DNA of 64,000 bases, taken from NCBI GenBank assembly GCA_030248065.1, contig JASAMV010003636.1:35759-99758 (forward strand), in the 5' to 3' direction. The DNA is from Rhynchonema sp. JSB1_4 (taxonomy: Eukaryota; Nematoda; Chromadorea; Monhysterida; Xyalidae). The notes below the pieces were generated by a model. The model had not been told where the DNA came from and did no database searches. It saw only the letters and a list, made by a program, of their open reading frames with translations. Of the stretch, positions 1 to 13,400 are shown piece by piece. Positions within the stretch are counted from its first letter, which is position 1, and each line of letters begins with the position of its first letter. Position numbers and translations under genes: made by a program.

Positions 1-393
1 TCTGTTTTACTGTTGGCCCCGCGCGGGACATGTCACGAGTGCGGGTTGAAGCGAACTCTTAGCCCAGAGCGACTTGTAAACTTCTGACAGAAAGGCAGTG
101 GAAGGGACTGCCACGCACCGCTTTAGTGCTGTACACGTCTGGCGAAGTATAAAACGAATTACAGTCACTTTATTCCATGATGTAGTTGGGAAATACTGAA
201 TTTGTGAGCAAGATCAGGTACAACAAGGAAGCGCTCGGAGTAGCACGGTAGTAGTGCTAAGCGGCATATGCGTGATTCCTCATATTGCGCGAGCTACAAA
301 ACGAAAGCTTACACCATTTTAGCAAGAAAATGCACAATACTACTGTTGGCTGCATGTCAACATCACGCGGTTTTGTTTAGTTGTTCGGTGATG

Positions 394-671
394 TATTGGT
401 CGCACAATGACCGTATAAGAATTCATCAAATCAATCCTGATTTTCAGGTTCAGTCACTCTTAACCACTGTGCTATTTGTGATTCTCACAAAACATTTTCG
501 GCCGAAAATAATACAGCTGAGCACCCACGTTGCTGCGGGTCTGAAACATTTTGCTGACTGCATGGTTTGTGTGCGATTGCGCAACGCAACGTCATTGCCC
601 CGTCACTATCCTGCTTTACGATTCAGGAAAAAAATTTGACCAATTCTTACAAAGTCATTGTGCGACCAATA
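394..671. repeat. MITE-like element with TATTGGTCGC terminal inverted repeats, copy A
   Basis: The segment begins TATTGGTCGCACAATGAC and ends with its near inverse (GTCATTGTGCGACCAATA). Internally it carries motifs such as GTGAGAATCACAAATAG (seen here in inverse). The same element occurs in opposite orientation at 13481-13764, which fixes both ends. It has no coding capacity. TA-flanked ends suggest a Tc1/mariner-like MITE, but the superfamily is an inference. Confidence 0.7.
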
Positions 672-1109
672 ACTACAGTGTTCATATCCATACGAAATAG
701 ACTATTACAAGAGAGAAAAAATGCCACAAGTGGCATAAAAGAAATGTGGTTCCCTGGCTGACTGACATAAAAGAACGATACTACATAGCTTGCACCACTT
801 TGTTGAAGTTTCATGAAGCACTGGAACAAACGTAAGTGTGTTGTCAGCTGTTTGATGCCCAACAGGAGACATTGAACCATATTCCCGGCGCGAACTCTTT
901 TGAACCAACACCCAGCTGATATCGAAACGGTTGATAGAAGGCTCATTACTATTGTAATCAGTTCATACTGCAGAGGCCCTGGAGGGAAGACTCATTATGG
1001 ATTTGAAAATAAAGCGGATTAGACGGAAATCTCATAATGAGCCTTCCCCCCAGGGCCGTTTCCCAGGAAGGCTCTTTATGTATGTTGTATACATGCTCCG
1101 CGTGTATTC

Positions 1110-1209
1110 AGCCTGAGCCAAAGTTTAATCCTGAGCCAAGCCTAAGCCTAAATATATACGTAAACGTGAGCGTAAGCATAAGCCTAAACCTAAGCTCAAG
1201 CCTAAGCCC
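1110..1209. repeat. Degenerate GCCTAA (nematode telomere-like) tract
   Basis: The stretch is dominated by CCTAAGCCTAA-type hexamers with many one-base variants (for example AAGCCTAAACCTAAGC). The reverse complement TTAGGC is the established telomere repeat of most nematodes. The tract is short and degenerate, so it is interstitial rather than a chromosome end. Confidence 0.6.
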
Positions 1210-4200
1210 GTTCCTTGGTTCAGGACCAAGTTCCAGCTGGATTCCGTTCAATCCGTTTCATTTTCAAGTCCATAATGAGTCTTCCCCCCAGCACGCAAAA
1301 ATCCGTTTAATCCGGTTAATCCGTTTAATCCGTTTTATTAATAATGAGTCTTCCCAGCACGATCGAAACTTTCGTTCAAACCTACAATATTTTTTAGACA
1401 GCTGTTTCTTCCTTTCAACCTCATGACAGTAACTATTCAGGCTTCGTTGCGCGCAATGATTCAGCAAGGAGAGGAGCAAAGAGAATATTGAATTCTTTCT
1501 ATATCAAACACTCCATGTTTCTCCTGTTTCTGAATGACCACTCCATGCCCTGTGTATCTGGTGGCCAAACAGCACGCGCCGGGAATATGGTTCAATATCT
1601 CCTCGTCACGTGACCCCTCACGTGGGGATCATCAACGCATGTACGAAGGCGATTCGGTTATTCTAGCAGGATCTGAACGTGACGTGGACTGGACACGACT
1701 AGTTTATCTGTCAGTGTTTGTCGGTAGCATAAATGTCACGCGGATAGTGATAGTGTCCCTCAAAACAGCCTAACTAACATGATTTCAGAAATTTCATTCT
1801 TGAAGAAACCAATTTTTTGGGGGCTCGGAATAAATAAAAGGTGATTTAAAAAATTAAAAGATTTTGATTTAAAAAAAGTTCGATAATAAAAAAATTTTTA
1901 TTGAACCCTGCGCCTCGTCGGATCAGGCACTAATTGTGTGGAGATCAACTGGTGTGCTAAAATATGAAAAGTTGACTAAAATTATTTTAGCGTTTTCTCA
2001 TTGAATGGTTTAGCTAGCCAATATTATGTAAAGTAGTTGCCAATGTTTGATAAAACACGGACAAGCATTCTGACGCACAAAATCGTTCTTTTCCAGGGTG
2101 TTTTGATTGAAGTACTCCTGGCTAAGCGTGTGCACAAAACCAGAATTTGAGCCTGAGCCACGGCCGTAAAAACAAAAGAATAATGGTGAAAGAATTTTCG
2201 TTTGTTTGTAGCAAAAAACGCGGTTACAGGCGGCGCGAACGTGCTTTTTGGCCATCGCCACCGACGGTCGGTCAGACACCACTCACGTGCACTAAAACTA
2301 TTGCAGTGCAGGCAATCGGGGCATGCGCGGTAGCGCATGTCCCAAATATGGCTCGAGTGAATTAGTGCCGGATGTAAAATTTTCTTTCGCTCGTAAAAAT
2401 ACTTAGGAAGCCTCGATTGACAAATAACTTACACACTGGTTATAACCAGTTATGCTAGATGTCTGCGCAAAATATGGACTCAATAAATTGAGGGTGTCAA
2501 AAGTTACGAGACCAAACGTTGCCCCGAAAAAAGTGCGCAAAATTATTCTTTCTTCTTCTTCTTCTGCTTCTTCTTCTGCATCTATCAAAACTTGGTCCCT
2601 GATAAATAGAACCATCTGACGCCACAAATAACATGTGCGGCATGGCATGGGGGTTTTTGGTGTCGAAAATTCTAATGGTGTCATCCGTTTTGTTGTAGGT
2701 CATGATCTGAGCCCGGAAACCTGGTTCGAGACCAGAACTCAGTGTTGAAAAATGCTCCAATTGTGGTGAAGACTTGCACACAGATGTTTTCAACAACACT
2801 GAATTCAACGCGTTTTATTCAATTTTATGTTGAATGTGTTGTTATCTGTTGAGATGAACTTATTTTTTATCTCACTGAGTCCCAAAAACCGAGGTTTGCG
2901 TCTAGCTTCAGCTTTCAGTACAAAAGGTACAAGTCATTGTCTGCGACCGGTCTTAGACATGGAGCACTGAAGTCGACCAAAGCACCATTGAGTTTCTCGG
3001 GTACGAAAACCCTATATGCGATATTAACATTTTTGGTGTCAAGTAACGTTTGGGCCCTGACCAGTTTTTTGCCGAAAAGAATGGAGAAGAACGTTTTCAC
3101 AAAGAGTTCGACAACAATTTGCCCGCAATCACGCCTGCGGGCACGCAGCGGGATGAAATGTTGTGTGGAGCGTGGCGGCTGTTACGCACAGGTTGTGTAA
3201 AAATTTGGGCTTCTAATGTCAAGTTTCGTCTAAATGGTGGACGTCGAAGACTTCAGCTCGCGCAATACAAGGAATGAACCATATGTCGCTTAGCATTACC
3301 ATGCTAGCTCCGATTGGCGTGGTCAACATGACGCCACTTTGCGCTCAGTTCTTCATTAGTTCATCGTTGTTTTTCACCTGTTGGTGGAAAGGGATCACTG
3401 GAGATAACCAAAATAGCCAAACATGCAGTGCAGTATGAAGGCTCGAGCAGACCGTCAATAATATTATTGTTTTGTGACTCAGCTGTCTGTGATGTGAGCA
3501 AACGCAGCTGATGGCTAACAGAGATTCTACTGCGTTTGCACGAAACACAGACAGTTCAGCAGTTGAATTGACATACTAAGGCATTCGTTTTAGCGCGATG
3601 TTGAACCAAAAACGACGCCATCCCCTCAAATAACACATTGACACAGTGACGTGCACGCACTTTTGTCGTCATGTTAAGAGCGTGGGGTGGTAAGAATCGC
3701 AAAGTACGGTTCACAAAACTGAAATTTTGGATATGGTTTTTTTTGATGGGAAATCAATGCCACAACATATTTAGGAATGCTCACCAAGTTTGGCGTTCCA
3801 AATTTAAGTATACTTTCAGTAATTTCAATTTAAAGGTGCTCAGTTTGGATTTTTGTGCGAAATTTTAAAAATGAAAAATGCTCAAAAAATAAATGTCAAT
3901 CCAATTGGATCTCAGCCGATAAACTACATTCGGTGCTGAAATTTGCACACATATAGCAGTTTTTTGTCCGCTTTTCAGCTGCGCAAAAATAGTTGCACGA
4001 TATTGGATGTTTTCTCTTCCATTACATTTTTTTAAAAAAATGTCAAAAAAACGAGTGCTTCTCAGAAACACCCAATTTTAAAAAAGTCCTCACCGACGAA
4101 TTCTTTCTATTGGGTCTCAAAATTTGCGCCATAAAATTCTGGTATTGGCGTATAAATCTGGTTTGTGACAAATTTGAATGTCGGCAATTTATGTTAGTAT

Positions 4201-4566
4201 TATGAAGCAAAACAATTTCGTCGTTTTATTTTCTTTCTTGTTTTATCGTGGTGCGCAGCTCAATTGAATGATAGAATATGTAAAAATTGATGCAGGTGAT
4301 CGCCAAATATTAGTTCTGATGTGTATGCTGCTGAAACCTACATATGTGTTTCTTAACCGTAAATACCACGAGAGTGCTTTCAATTTATGTGCTTTTCAAG
4401 GCAACCGTTTGTTAGGAAAATTCAGCAAATCTGTGAATGGCTATTCGTTTGGTTCAACTCTTGCCTATTTCTAAATGTTTTTGCATTGCATCAAGTTACG
4501 AAATAAAAAGTAATAATGGTAAAACGTTTACCCAAAACCCGCGACGCAAAAAAAGACACGCTACAG

Positions 4567-5280
4567 CAGGGTTGTTTCAAAAAAAAAAGTGGTTAATTAA
4601 AAAAAATTTTTTTAAAAAAAAAATTTTTTTGAAACTCAGATTTTGCTTTTTTTTAATAAAAAAAAGTTGCCCAAAATGGGCTGAAATGTCCAAAAATGGC
4701 CTTTTTCGAGGCAAAAAATTGGCACTTTTTTTCTGTGGGCGGGACAATTTTTCCAAAATCGCGCCTGCGGCGCCCTGTATTGCCCCAAATCCGCACAGGG
4801 ATGCGCGGGGATGGTCTTTTATAGTGATGTGGCACCGATAATGTACTACTGCATGCTACTACACATGTATATACATAGGTCTGGTGCAAAACCGGGCGCG
4901 CAAAGTCGATCTGACACGCAAGATTTGGGCTGTAATCGATATTTTGATGGTCGTATATCAGATATACGGCATTAGAGGCATTAAAATACACGGTACGGCA
5001 TGCTACAATACATTAGAGTAACATCGTTAGTCAACATCAACCTCAGACTGGTAGGATTCCATAGAATCTGCACAATACTACCGGGTGTCACCACACAAGT
5101 TGGGTCTCAGGCGAAAATTTTTCAATTTTTGAAAAATATGTTGCATCGATTTCATTTTTCCTGAAACGACGTTTGCAACACTTTTTCTAATAAAAAAAAT
5201 TTTCGTCAAAAAAAAATCAAAAAAAAAATTTTTTTTTTAAAAAAAAGCTCGTTAATAAAAAAATTTTTTTTTCAACCCTG
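4567..5280. mobile_element. hAT-like non-autonomous element, copy 1
   Basis: The element starts CAGGGTTGTTTC and ends CAACCCTG. It is flanked by an exact 8-bp direct repeat CGCTACAG (4559-4566 and 5281-5288). CAGGG-type termini plus an 8-bp target duplication are diagnostic of hAT transposons. The interior is A/T-rich near both ends, has no transposase, and is shared with copies at 17640 and 37567. Confidence 0.88.
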
Positions 5281-7437
5281 CGCTACAGGGTTTGAACCTG
5301 CGCGACAGAAACACGCACGCATGTTCAATGCTGCGCCTAACCGATTGCGCTATGCGATCCAGCCGCTGGCTTGCCTTAATGTGTTACATAAATGTATTTG
5401 CGCGTGCGCATGTGTGCTCTGCCGTTTACATAAGACGTGTTGTGTTGCAGCTATAATGTGTGTGTTGACTGCTTGTATAATGTGTGTTGTTGTTGCTTGT
5501 TGCTCACCTCGTGTGATGCATACGAATTGTCGGCCACTTGAAAAAATCATTATTGCCAATCACGGCCGGTGCCAAATAGCATGCATTTCTGAACTTGTAT
5601 CCATTTTGATAGCTTGTCATGTGTCATGAACAAGATGTTTACTTTCAGACCACATTGACAAGCATCTTGTTGCCGTTCGTGACACCCACATCGGTCGTTT
5701 CTCCAATGTGAATCCGTGCAAAGAAAAAGACAAAAAAGCGAGAAAAAAAACAAAAAAATGTTCTTTATCTAAACTTTTCAGGAGATATTCAAATTTGTCA
5801 CAAACCAGATTTATAAACCAATATCAGAATTTTATGGCGCACATTTTGAGACCAAATAGAAAGAATTGGTCGGTGAGGACTTTTTTTAAATTGGTTGTCT
5901 TTGATATGCACTAAATTTCAGAGCTGATTTTTGAAAAATTCAACGGAAGAGAAAATGCAGCGAATTTTTGCCTTTATTTTCATATGGTTGAAAAGTAGAT
6001 AACAAATTGACTATTATGTGTGATTTTCATTAAATAGCACCCGATCTAAAACAAATGACAGCCTCATCAACATAAACTTGGTACATTTTTGGAATTTCAA
6101 GAAATCTTCGACCTGCCCACATAAATGCGCCCATAACTATTTAATGCTTTGGAGTTTGGAACCAAAATTTTGTATGTGTCTTAGTAAGTGTAGTAGTCAA
6201 CTTTTTGTGCAATATGAGCGAAATCCATTTTTTTCGATTTGTGAACCCTATTCCATTGACACCTATCTGTTACTATTCCCCCGCGCTCTTAATACATCGC
6301 CTTGGCTAAAAACAAACAAATTAAGTTGAAATTGATCGAAAAAAAGGTGAGACACACTGTATGTTGATCTGTGTAAAACGCCAAGCGAGTGAACCCATCG
6401 AAGACGGACACGGCGCACTCCGGCACTGGAATAACCCTCCTTACACCAGTAAAAAAAAGATGAACACTGTGATTCGTGCTGTCGACAATCGACAATAAAG
6501 AGCCCACAAGGCTCAAACTCAACCAACACAGAAAACCAGTCCGAAAGTCATTCTATGTATTTTCACACTGCTTTCATAACTGTGCTGTCCGATCGGCATG
6601 TATAAGTAACCTCCAGTTCTGGGACGAAGTGTTCTATAGTTATGTAGCTGACACACGACTCATTGCGAGCACAAGCGCTGGGATGCCCACTAAGACAAAT
6701 TTGCGAGTGTTTGCGCGGGTGTGCGTTTATGCTCGTCAAGCCAAATAGCGCATTCATTAGTGAACGCAGATGCGGGCCGAAATTCAGCGCTTGCATTGTG
6801 TAATGACAACGCCTAACTCAACTCTGGATGTGACGGAGCAAAGTGCGTACCGACCTGCATTGCATTTATGTTTTGTGCAGGTGCATAAGATTGCCAAAGG
6901 TCCAGCTATGGTTTCCCTGAAATAGTAAAGAAACAACGAAACAGCGCTTATCAGCGAGACAGATATGTTTCGCAAAACACCAACGAAGCCTTTTAGAAAC
7001 GCAATTGTTATGATACGCAAGTTCACAAGTACTTTATAGTGTCAGACATGATAATGTATAGGTACGCTGGCCTAGCTGAAGAATGTTTCCCCAAAGTTTC
7101 CTACCAAGCTCTAACGTACCTGTCACGCTATACTTCCCCTCTACCAAGCACAATTTGTGCACCCAAACAGGAACAAATTGTGAGTAGTTTTTGAACTGGG
7201 TTCTGCAAACGCTTTGTGGTGGAATTCTAGTACTTTTTTCAGACATTTGCTGTGTTTTATTGCCCCACGAACTAATATTTTACATTAGGACAATTGCCTT
7301 ACAGTAGACTGCTTTTAGAATGTTCACTTGGTCAATTTTTGGCTGAATCTGAGTGATAAATATTTCAGACAGACTTTCTCAAGAACGAAAATTTTAAAAA
7401 ATTTCAAACAAGTTACATAAATTCACCGGCGGCACGT

Positions 7438-10400
7438 ATGACGGCCAAGATGTGGCTGGACAGGCAGCTACTGCCAAACGTGTTGATGGTGTTGTTTGGG
7501 TCGAGCACTTGGCTGATCATCAATGCAGCGTGGATGCAGTTGCCGCTGATGGTCGACGTACTACCTGAACGGTGGTGGGTCACGTGCGGAAATTATGACA
7601 AAAAATTGATTTTCCTTAAAAAACAAGGTAATTTCTCTGAACAACTCACAGAAAATCAGCGAAATTCGTTAGTTGATAAAAAAACGAAAAACGAAGTTTA
7701 TTTAACGTCGTTTTTTTCTCTTCCCAAGCACAAGACGATCGGCTGAGTGCAGAGCTTTAGAAATTTTCATTGTTTGAAAAAGTGGCAGTCGGACAGTGAA
7801 AAAGAGCGTTTGTGTCAAATAATGTCATAGTCTGGCACATATGTACAACATGGGTTGTTCTGCATCGGCCAAAACGTGTATCACACAGTAAATTCCTAAT
7901 TTATGGCATTAAATTCCGCCATGCAGTTTTACCGACGCCACGGAAACTCGCAGAGCTGGCTCGTTTGTGCGTTTCGAATGTTTCGGTCACACAAGCTGTG
8001 TGTGTCAGCTGCGTGGCTTGTTCATTATGTGTTGTGCTTGTTGCCTGCCCCGAATGCGAACGGGAGTTTTCCTGCGTCCGTAAAAATGCATGAGGCAACC
8101 AAATTAGAAACTTACTATACCAATCAGAGGAATGGTATTGCACCTTCAGGACTCTGCCATCATATTTGACCCTGATCGTCCATCTGGGCAGCATATCTGC
8201 CCTCCTGTTCGGTTTGGTCAGCAAATTCTGGGCTCGGTTTCGCGTCTGGGACAAGACTTGGCTCATTATTGGCTGCATGACAACGGCCACCGCATTGACG
8301 TTGATACTCAGTTTTGTGTGGACACAAACGGGCGTAATTGCTGGAAAGGTACACATGCACGTGTGACACACAATCAATGTCGGTTTCCTAACAAGCGCAA
8401 GCAGGATTCTTCTAAAGTCAAGTGGAACAGTGCCACGAAACACTAAGGCTGGAATTTTCAAACCGGTGAATTAGATTTGGGTGCAAAGGTCAGTGTAAAA
8501 CTCGGTGTAAACGATGAGAAAAACATTCCACGTTAACAGCATGCGACATGCATACACCGAACTCACTCCGGCCAAACTTCACACCAACGTTTACAACAAG
8601 CTCTTGTTCACACCGTTTCGAAACTTCGCGGCAAAGATTTGGGGCTTCATTATTTCATCTTACAAGGCGCATGGTTAATTGAGCAATGCCGGTTGGACAA
8701 GAACACTTTGAGCAAGAAAAAAGGCAAGTCTAAAAGAGCAGACCCTAAAAATGAGCCAAAGCCTATGCCAAACAGTAAACTAAGCCCAAGTGTAAGCCTG
8801 TGCCAAGGCCTGACAAAACAATCTGCCTAAGCCTGAGTCATTGCAGCAAAATATAAGAGTTCTGCACTTTTGGCTCCTCTCTCTTTTCTCTTGCTCAAAG
8901 TGTTGTTGCTCAAACCAGCTTTGTCCAATCGCCCGGCGACCTCTTGCAGGAGCACAGCGTGTGGTTGTTTGTGCTGTTCCTGCTGTTATCGACGTACAGC
9001 TGTACGACCGATGTGCTGTACCTGCCACACGTTGCTGTGTTCGATTCGCATCTCATCACCACGTATTTCATCGGTATGGGATTCAGCGCACTCGTGCCCA
9101 GTCTGTTGGCGTTGATTCAAGGTACTATTTTGAACAATAAGTGCTTGTGCACACTCTCGGTTGTACCCAGGATTGGCAAAAAAGCACGCGTTTTGTCAAA
9201 CACTTGTTTCTTCAAAAAACGCTAAATTTTCCAAAACATGCACGCATTTCAGTGATAAAGTATGGCTAAACAGATCGAGCACTTCTATCGAGAACTTCAG
9301 GCCTAAGCCCTGGGCTTCAATTAGATGACGGTAGACTTAATATCGTCGAAACACACGACCGTATGTGTTGACGTGTTTCGCAGGTGTCGGTCAACAGACG
9401 TGTGTTCCGATTCCCAACAACCACACCAGCAATGACACCGTCCAGAAATACAAGACTGTCGATGAACCAGCTCGATTCAGCGTGCAGACCTACCTCATGT
9501 TCGCTGTTTAGGTCCAATGTTGATGATTTTCAAACAAAACATTTATGGCTCCAACATACAGTATAGTAGGCCCGAAACCCGAAAACATTTTTTGTATGTC
9601 CGTATTTTGGGTTTCGGGTTTTGAAAAAAAAAACCGAAATCCGAAACGGTTTCGGGTATATCTGGGTGAGCCCCAAATCTTATGCTATACAGCTTTGCAG
9701 CTGTATATCAGCCTGGATGGCGTTGGCGTGCAGTGCATTCATCTGGTTGTCTGTCAGAAGACGTCCGACCCTGATTTTCAGGGTAGGATAGCTATTTCAT
9801 TCTGGCGCTTGCCACTAGGCACCGACGTTTACACCTGCACCTGACCTGACCTGCACATACCTGTGGTTATACCCGAAGTAAAAGACAGGACAGACAGGCA
9901 CATTAGAAAGAAATATGTTACAGAGGCATTTCGGTGTTTGACAAGATTACTAAAAAACGGAAGTTGTATGTAGATAAAATAATGTCGATCGAAACAAAAA
10001 CTGTGGGGCATATTGCGCATTCATACTGATTGTTCGCCGAGCTTCAGCCCATGAGAAATGCGGGATTCGATAATGACTCTAAACATCCTGATGGTGAAAC
10101 CAGTAAAGTAGCCCGGTAGATTTTGTTTTGAACGAAAACGTTTCTTCGTTCAAATCAGGTGCTGCCACATAGAAAAACACCACCTGCGACTTCCGAAACG
10201 GTACATAAAAGTCCAACTGCGGTGGGAACGCCCGAAAGGTTTAATGTCAATTTTATTTGGTTGATTAATTAATTTAATGTTAGTAAGTCATTTCCAATCA
10301 GTCATTGATTCTTTGCAGCACTGAGGAGGTCAAGAAGGTAAAGACATTCTGTCGAATTAAAGCCACACACGAGAGAATTACCAGCAACCGGATTGCCGAT

Positions 10401-13400
10401 AACTCTAAAGGGCAGGTGCCGGTTACCCGCGGCCATTGCGGCTTCCAGTTTGCTGACCCTTCTCAAGGGATGCAAGGCCGCAATCGGACAGGCGACACCA
10501 ATTTGCTAAGTGCACTGGGTGCTGTCTTGTGGCCAATTTGCTAGTGTTGCTCCATCAGCTGAGGGTTGATCCCATAACAGTGCTTGCCCTGCCATATTGG
10601 ACCGGGATTTGGGTATCGTTGCATTGACATTAACGATCGTTCCTTCACTCGTTCCTTCTGTTCCTCGGAACGAGTATAAGCGCACCTTAATGCTGCCAGT
10701 TCGCGTTCCATTACAATCACACTAGGTCCTAAGCATTGATTGATTGACTATTTCAGCAGCCCGACCCCAGACAGGGACCGCTTCTCAACCGGCACCTTTA
10801 TCCTGCTTCTCTTCATCACAGCTTGGTGCTGTTCGTGGATGAACGCTGTCTTACCGGCAATTCAGATCTATGCCTGTCTGCCGTATGGACATTCGGTCTA
10901 TCACTTCGCGTGAGTCGAGCAGAAAACAAGGAACATTGACCGCTTCTAAAAAACTAAGCTCAGCGGATTGAGTTTGTTTGGCTCATTGATGCTAACGCAA
11001 GTATCCTTGACAGTCTTTGACTTGACTTGACAGGGCACAAGGGCCATGACTCCCCAATTCGGTCAAAACAGTGGCTCCTGAACGAACAGACCCCCTAAAT
11101 CGTAGCGCTTTCACTCTCATATGCAATTCAAAAGTCTGGGTCAATGAAATTTAGCAATTGCTCGTGGCGAAAAGTACCAAATATTTGCGCGCATCGCCAT
11201 TATTGCGTGTAGCACTTGGGTACAAAAACCGTCGAACAACCACCATTCTAGGCTCAGCTGTCGGCAGAAAAGCCCATGTACAAATCCTGCATGTTGAAAA
11301 TTGCCCTATTTCAGCCTGACCCTGAGCAACGTCGCTAACCCGGTCGCGTGTCTCTTGCCAATCTGGTTGTCTGTCAAGCGCACAGTACTACTTATTGGGT
11401 TGACTGTGTTTGTGTCACTCGATTGCGTCTACATCCTTGTGCTGGCATTCATGTCACCGAAGCCGCCGCTCTATCACGGATGGGTGGGCGGTGTTATTGC
11501 AGTTGGTGGTGATTTTATTAACTTAGGATCTTTGTGTTCCGTTTTCTATTCTTCGTAATGGAAAACGAAACAGATGTTCTAATCACAGCTACGTCTACCG
11601 TTCATTGTTCTCTCAGACAAAAATTTGATCTTTCTAACCTCGATTGGTAAGAAACTTTCGAGCAACCTAAAAGTCGGTACATACCGTCAGCGTTGACGAA
11701 CTTTGTGGGCATTGAGATTTACAGTAACATAAAACCAACGCGTGTTTCTTTTTGTTCACAAATCTTTCATAAACGCCTTGGGTCTAATTTAGAACCATAT
11801 TCACTTTTTTGGCACTACCACAGCTCGCGCTATTTTGCCAAAACCACGTAAATTTTTCGGAAAAAATTTTCCGTTGTTTTTTCCGGTCACATAGAAAGCA
11901 CACAGAGCTTTTATATAAAGTAGGCAAGAAAGCCCGTATATCATGCTATTCAGGCGATCAATGACTAATTTTCCACCGCTGCTAAGTTTCGACAAAAGCG
12001 CGCTCAACTGTGGCGAACCTCAACTTTTTTGCCTTTTTCTGGGGATCCCAAGCATACTTCTATCTCATATTTTCCTATTTTAATAACAATGTACTGAGGT
12101 GATATATGGCACGCTAGGTAGCAAAAATATAATTGTTGTTAATTATGCGCAAATCTAGGTTGGTCCAGCTGCATCCTTGGAGGAACGAGCAATAAATGAA
12201 TTTCACACAAAATTCATAATTTTCGCAAATTTTCACTTCCGTCATATTTTTAGCCTATCTACAGTTGGGTAGGAATTGTGGCTTTTGCTGTCCGATGAAG
12301 CCCCAACGTTGTTGTTGTTTATCGATCAAAATCCAAAATTCTAGTTCTAACGTATCCTGACAAAAAATCGTGTTAATTGAGATCCATGCGTTGGACTTGG
12401 AACTACAACCGGGCTTACAACAGGACCAGCGTCTGCGGTGCCTTCACTTAACACGATTTTTCTCACGATACGTTAGAACTAGAATTTTGGATTTTGATCG
12501 ATGAACAACAACAACGTTGGGGCTTCATCGGACAGCAAAGGCCACAAATCCGTCACAAATGTAGATAGGCTAAAAATATGACGGAAGCGAAAAGTATCTA
12601 AAATTATGAATTTTGCGTAAAATTCGTTTATTGCTCGTACCTCCAAGAATGCAGATGGACCAACCTAGATTTGCACATAATTAACAACAATTATATTTTT
12701 ACTATCTGGCGTGCCATATATCACCTCGGTACATTGTTATTAAAATACAAAAATATGAGATAGAAGTGTGCTTGGGATCCACAGAAAATGGCAAAAAAGT
12801 TGAGGTTCACCACAGTTGAGCGAGCTTTTGTCGAAACTTACCAGCGGTGGAAAATTAGTCATTGATCGCCTGAATAGCATGATATACGGGCTTTCTTGCC
12901 TACTTTATATAAAAGCTCTGTGTGCTTTCTATGTGACCGGAAAAGACAAATGGAAATTTTTTTTCGAAAATTTTACGTGGTTTTGGCAAAATAGCGCGAG
13001 CTGTGGTAGTGCCAAAAAAGTGAATGTGGTTCTAAAATAGACCCAAGGCGTTTATGAAAGATTTGTGAACGAACTGCACGCAAAGAATATGCGAAACAGA
13101 TCGATATTTTAATGTCAAGGTGCTGAGGTAGGGTCAAATTTTTTTTACCTTCTAGCCCTCCTGGCTCAGACAGGGAGCTGATATGGGAAAAATTTTCTTG
13201 GCCGTAAGTGTTTTGGACCAAGCCCACTTACGGTGCCAAGTATCATTGAGATTGGTTTCGGTCGCATATATATGGCGGAGACCCTTTAATGTGGTCACTT
13301 GGCCATATGGTGCATTTAGGCCGCCCTCAGACAAACGCGAAAAGCGAAAAGCGAAAAATTTTTCAGCGTAGTCATCATCCACAGCGCACGCCAAACAGCC

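Larger units (their letters stand above)
1..7437. other. Gene-poor region made of degenerate repeats
   Basis: No convincing gene was found here. The region holds a MITE-like copy (394-671), a copy of a palindromic repeat family (about 715-905, with an inverted partial end near 1563-1600), a degenerate GCCTAA tract (1110-1209), an A/T-rich remnant ending in AACCCTG (about 1795-1912) that resembles a hAT 3' end, a CTT/TTC-rich stretch (2548-2582), and inverted arms (about 4074-4190 and 5785-5895) flanking a hAT-like insertion. One minus-strand open segment (2590-2770) has coding-like codons but no recognisable domain and no consistent splice partners, so I do not call it a gene. Confidence 0.6.

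Noticed and set aside
268..639. 123-codon open frame near the left edge
   Set aside because: It spans a MITE-like element and its second half reads through the element's terminal repeat.
2497..2808. Minus-strand frame with coding-like codons (IMTYNKTDDTIRIFDTKNP)
   Set aside because: No recognised domain. It runs into a CTT/TTC simple repeat and no flanking exon fits; kept only as a remark.
11801..13040. Matching small proteins on opposite strands at 11801-12007 and 12816-13040
   Set aside because: Consequence of the FB1 palindrome. One arm carries changes that alter the frame end and there are no splice or start signals.
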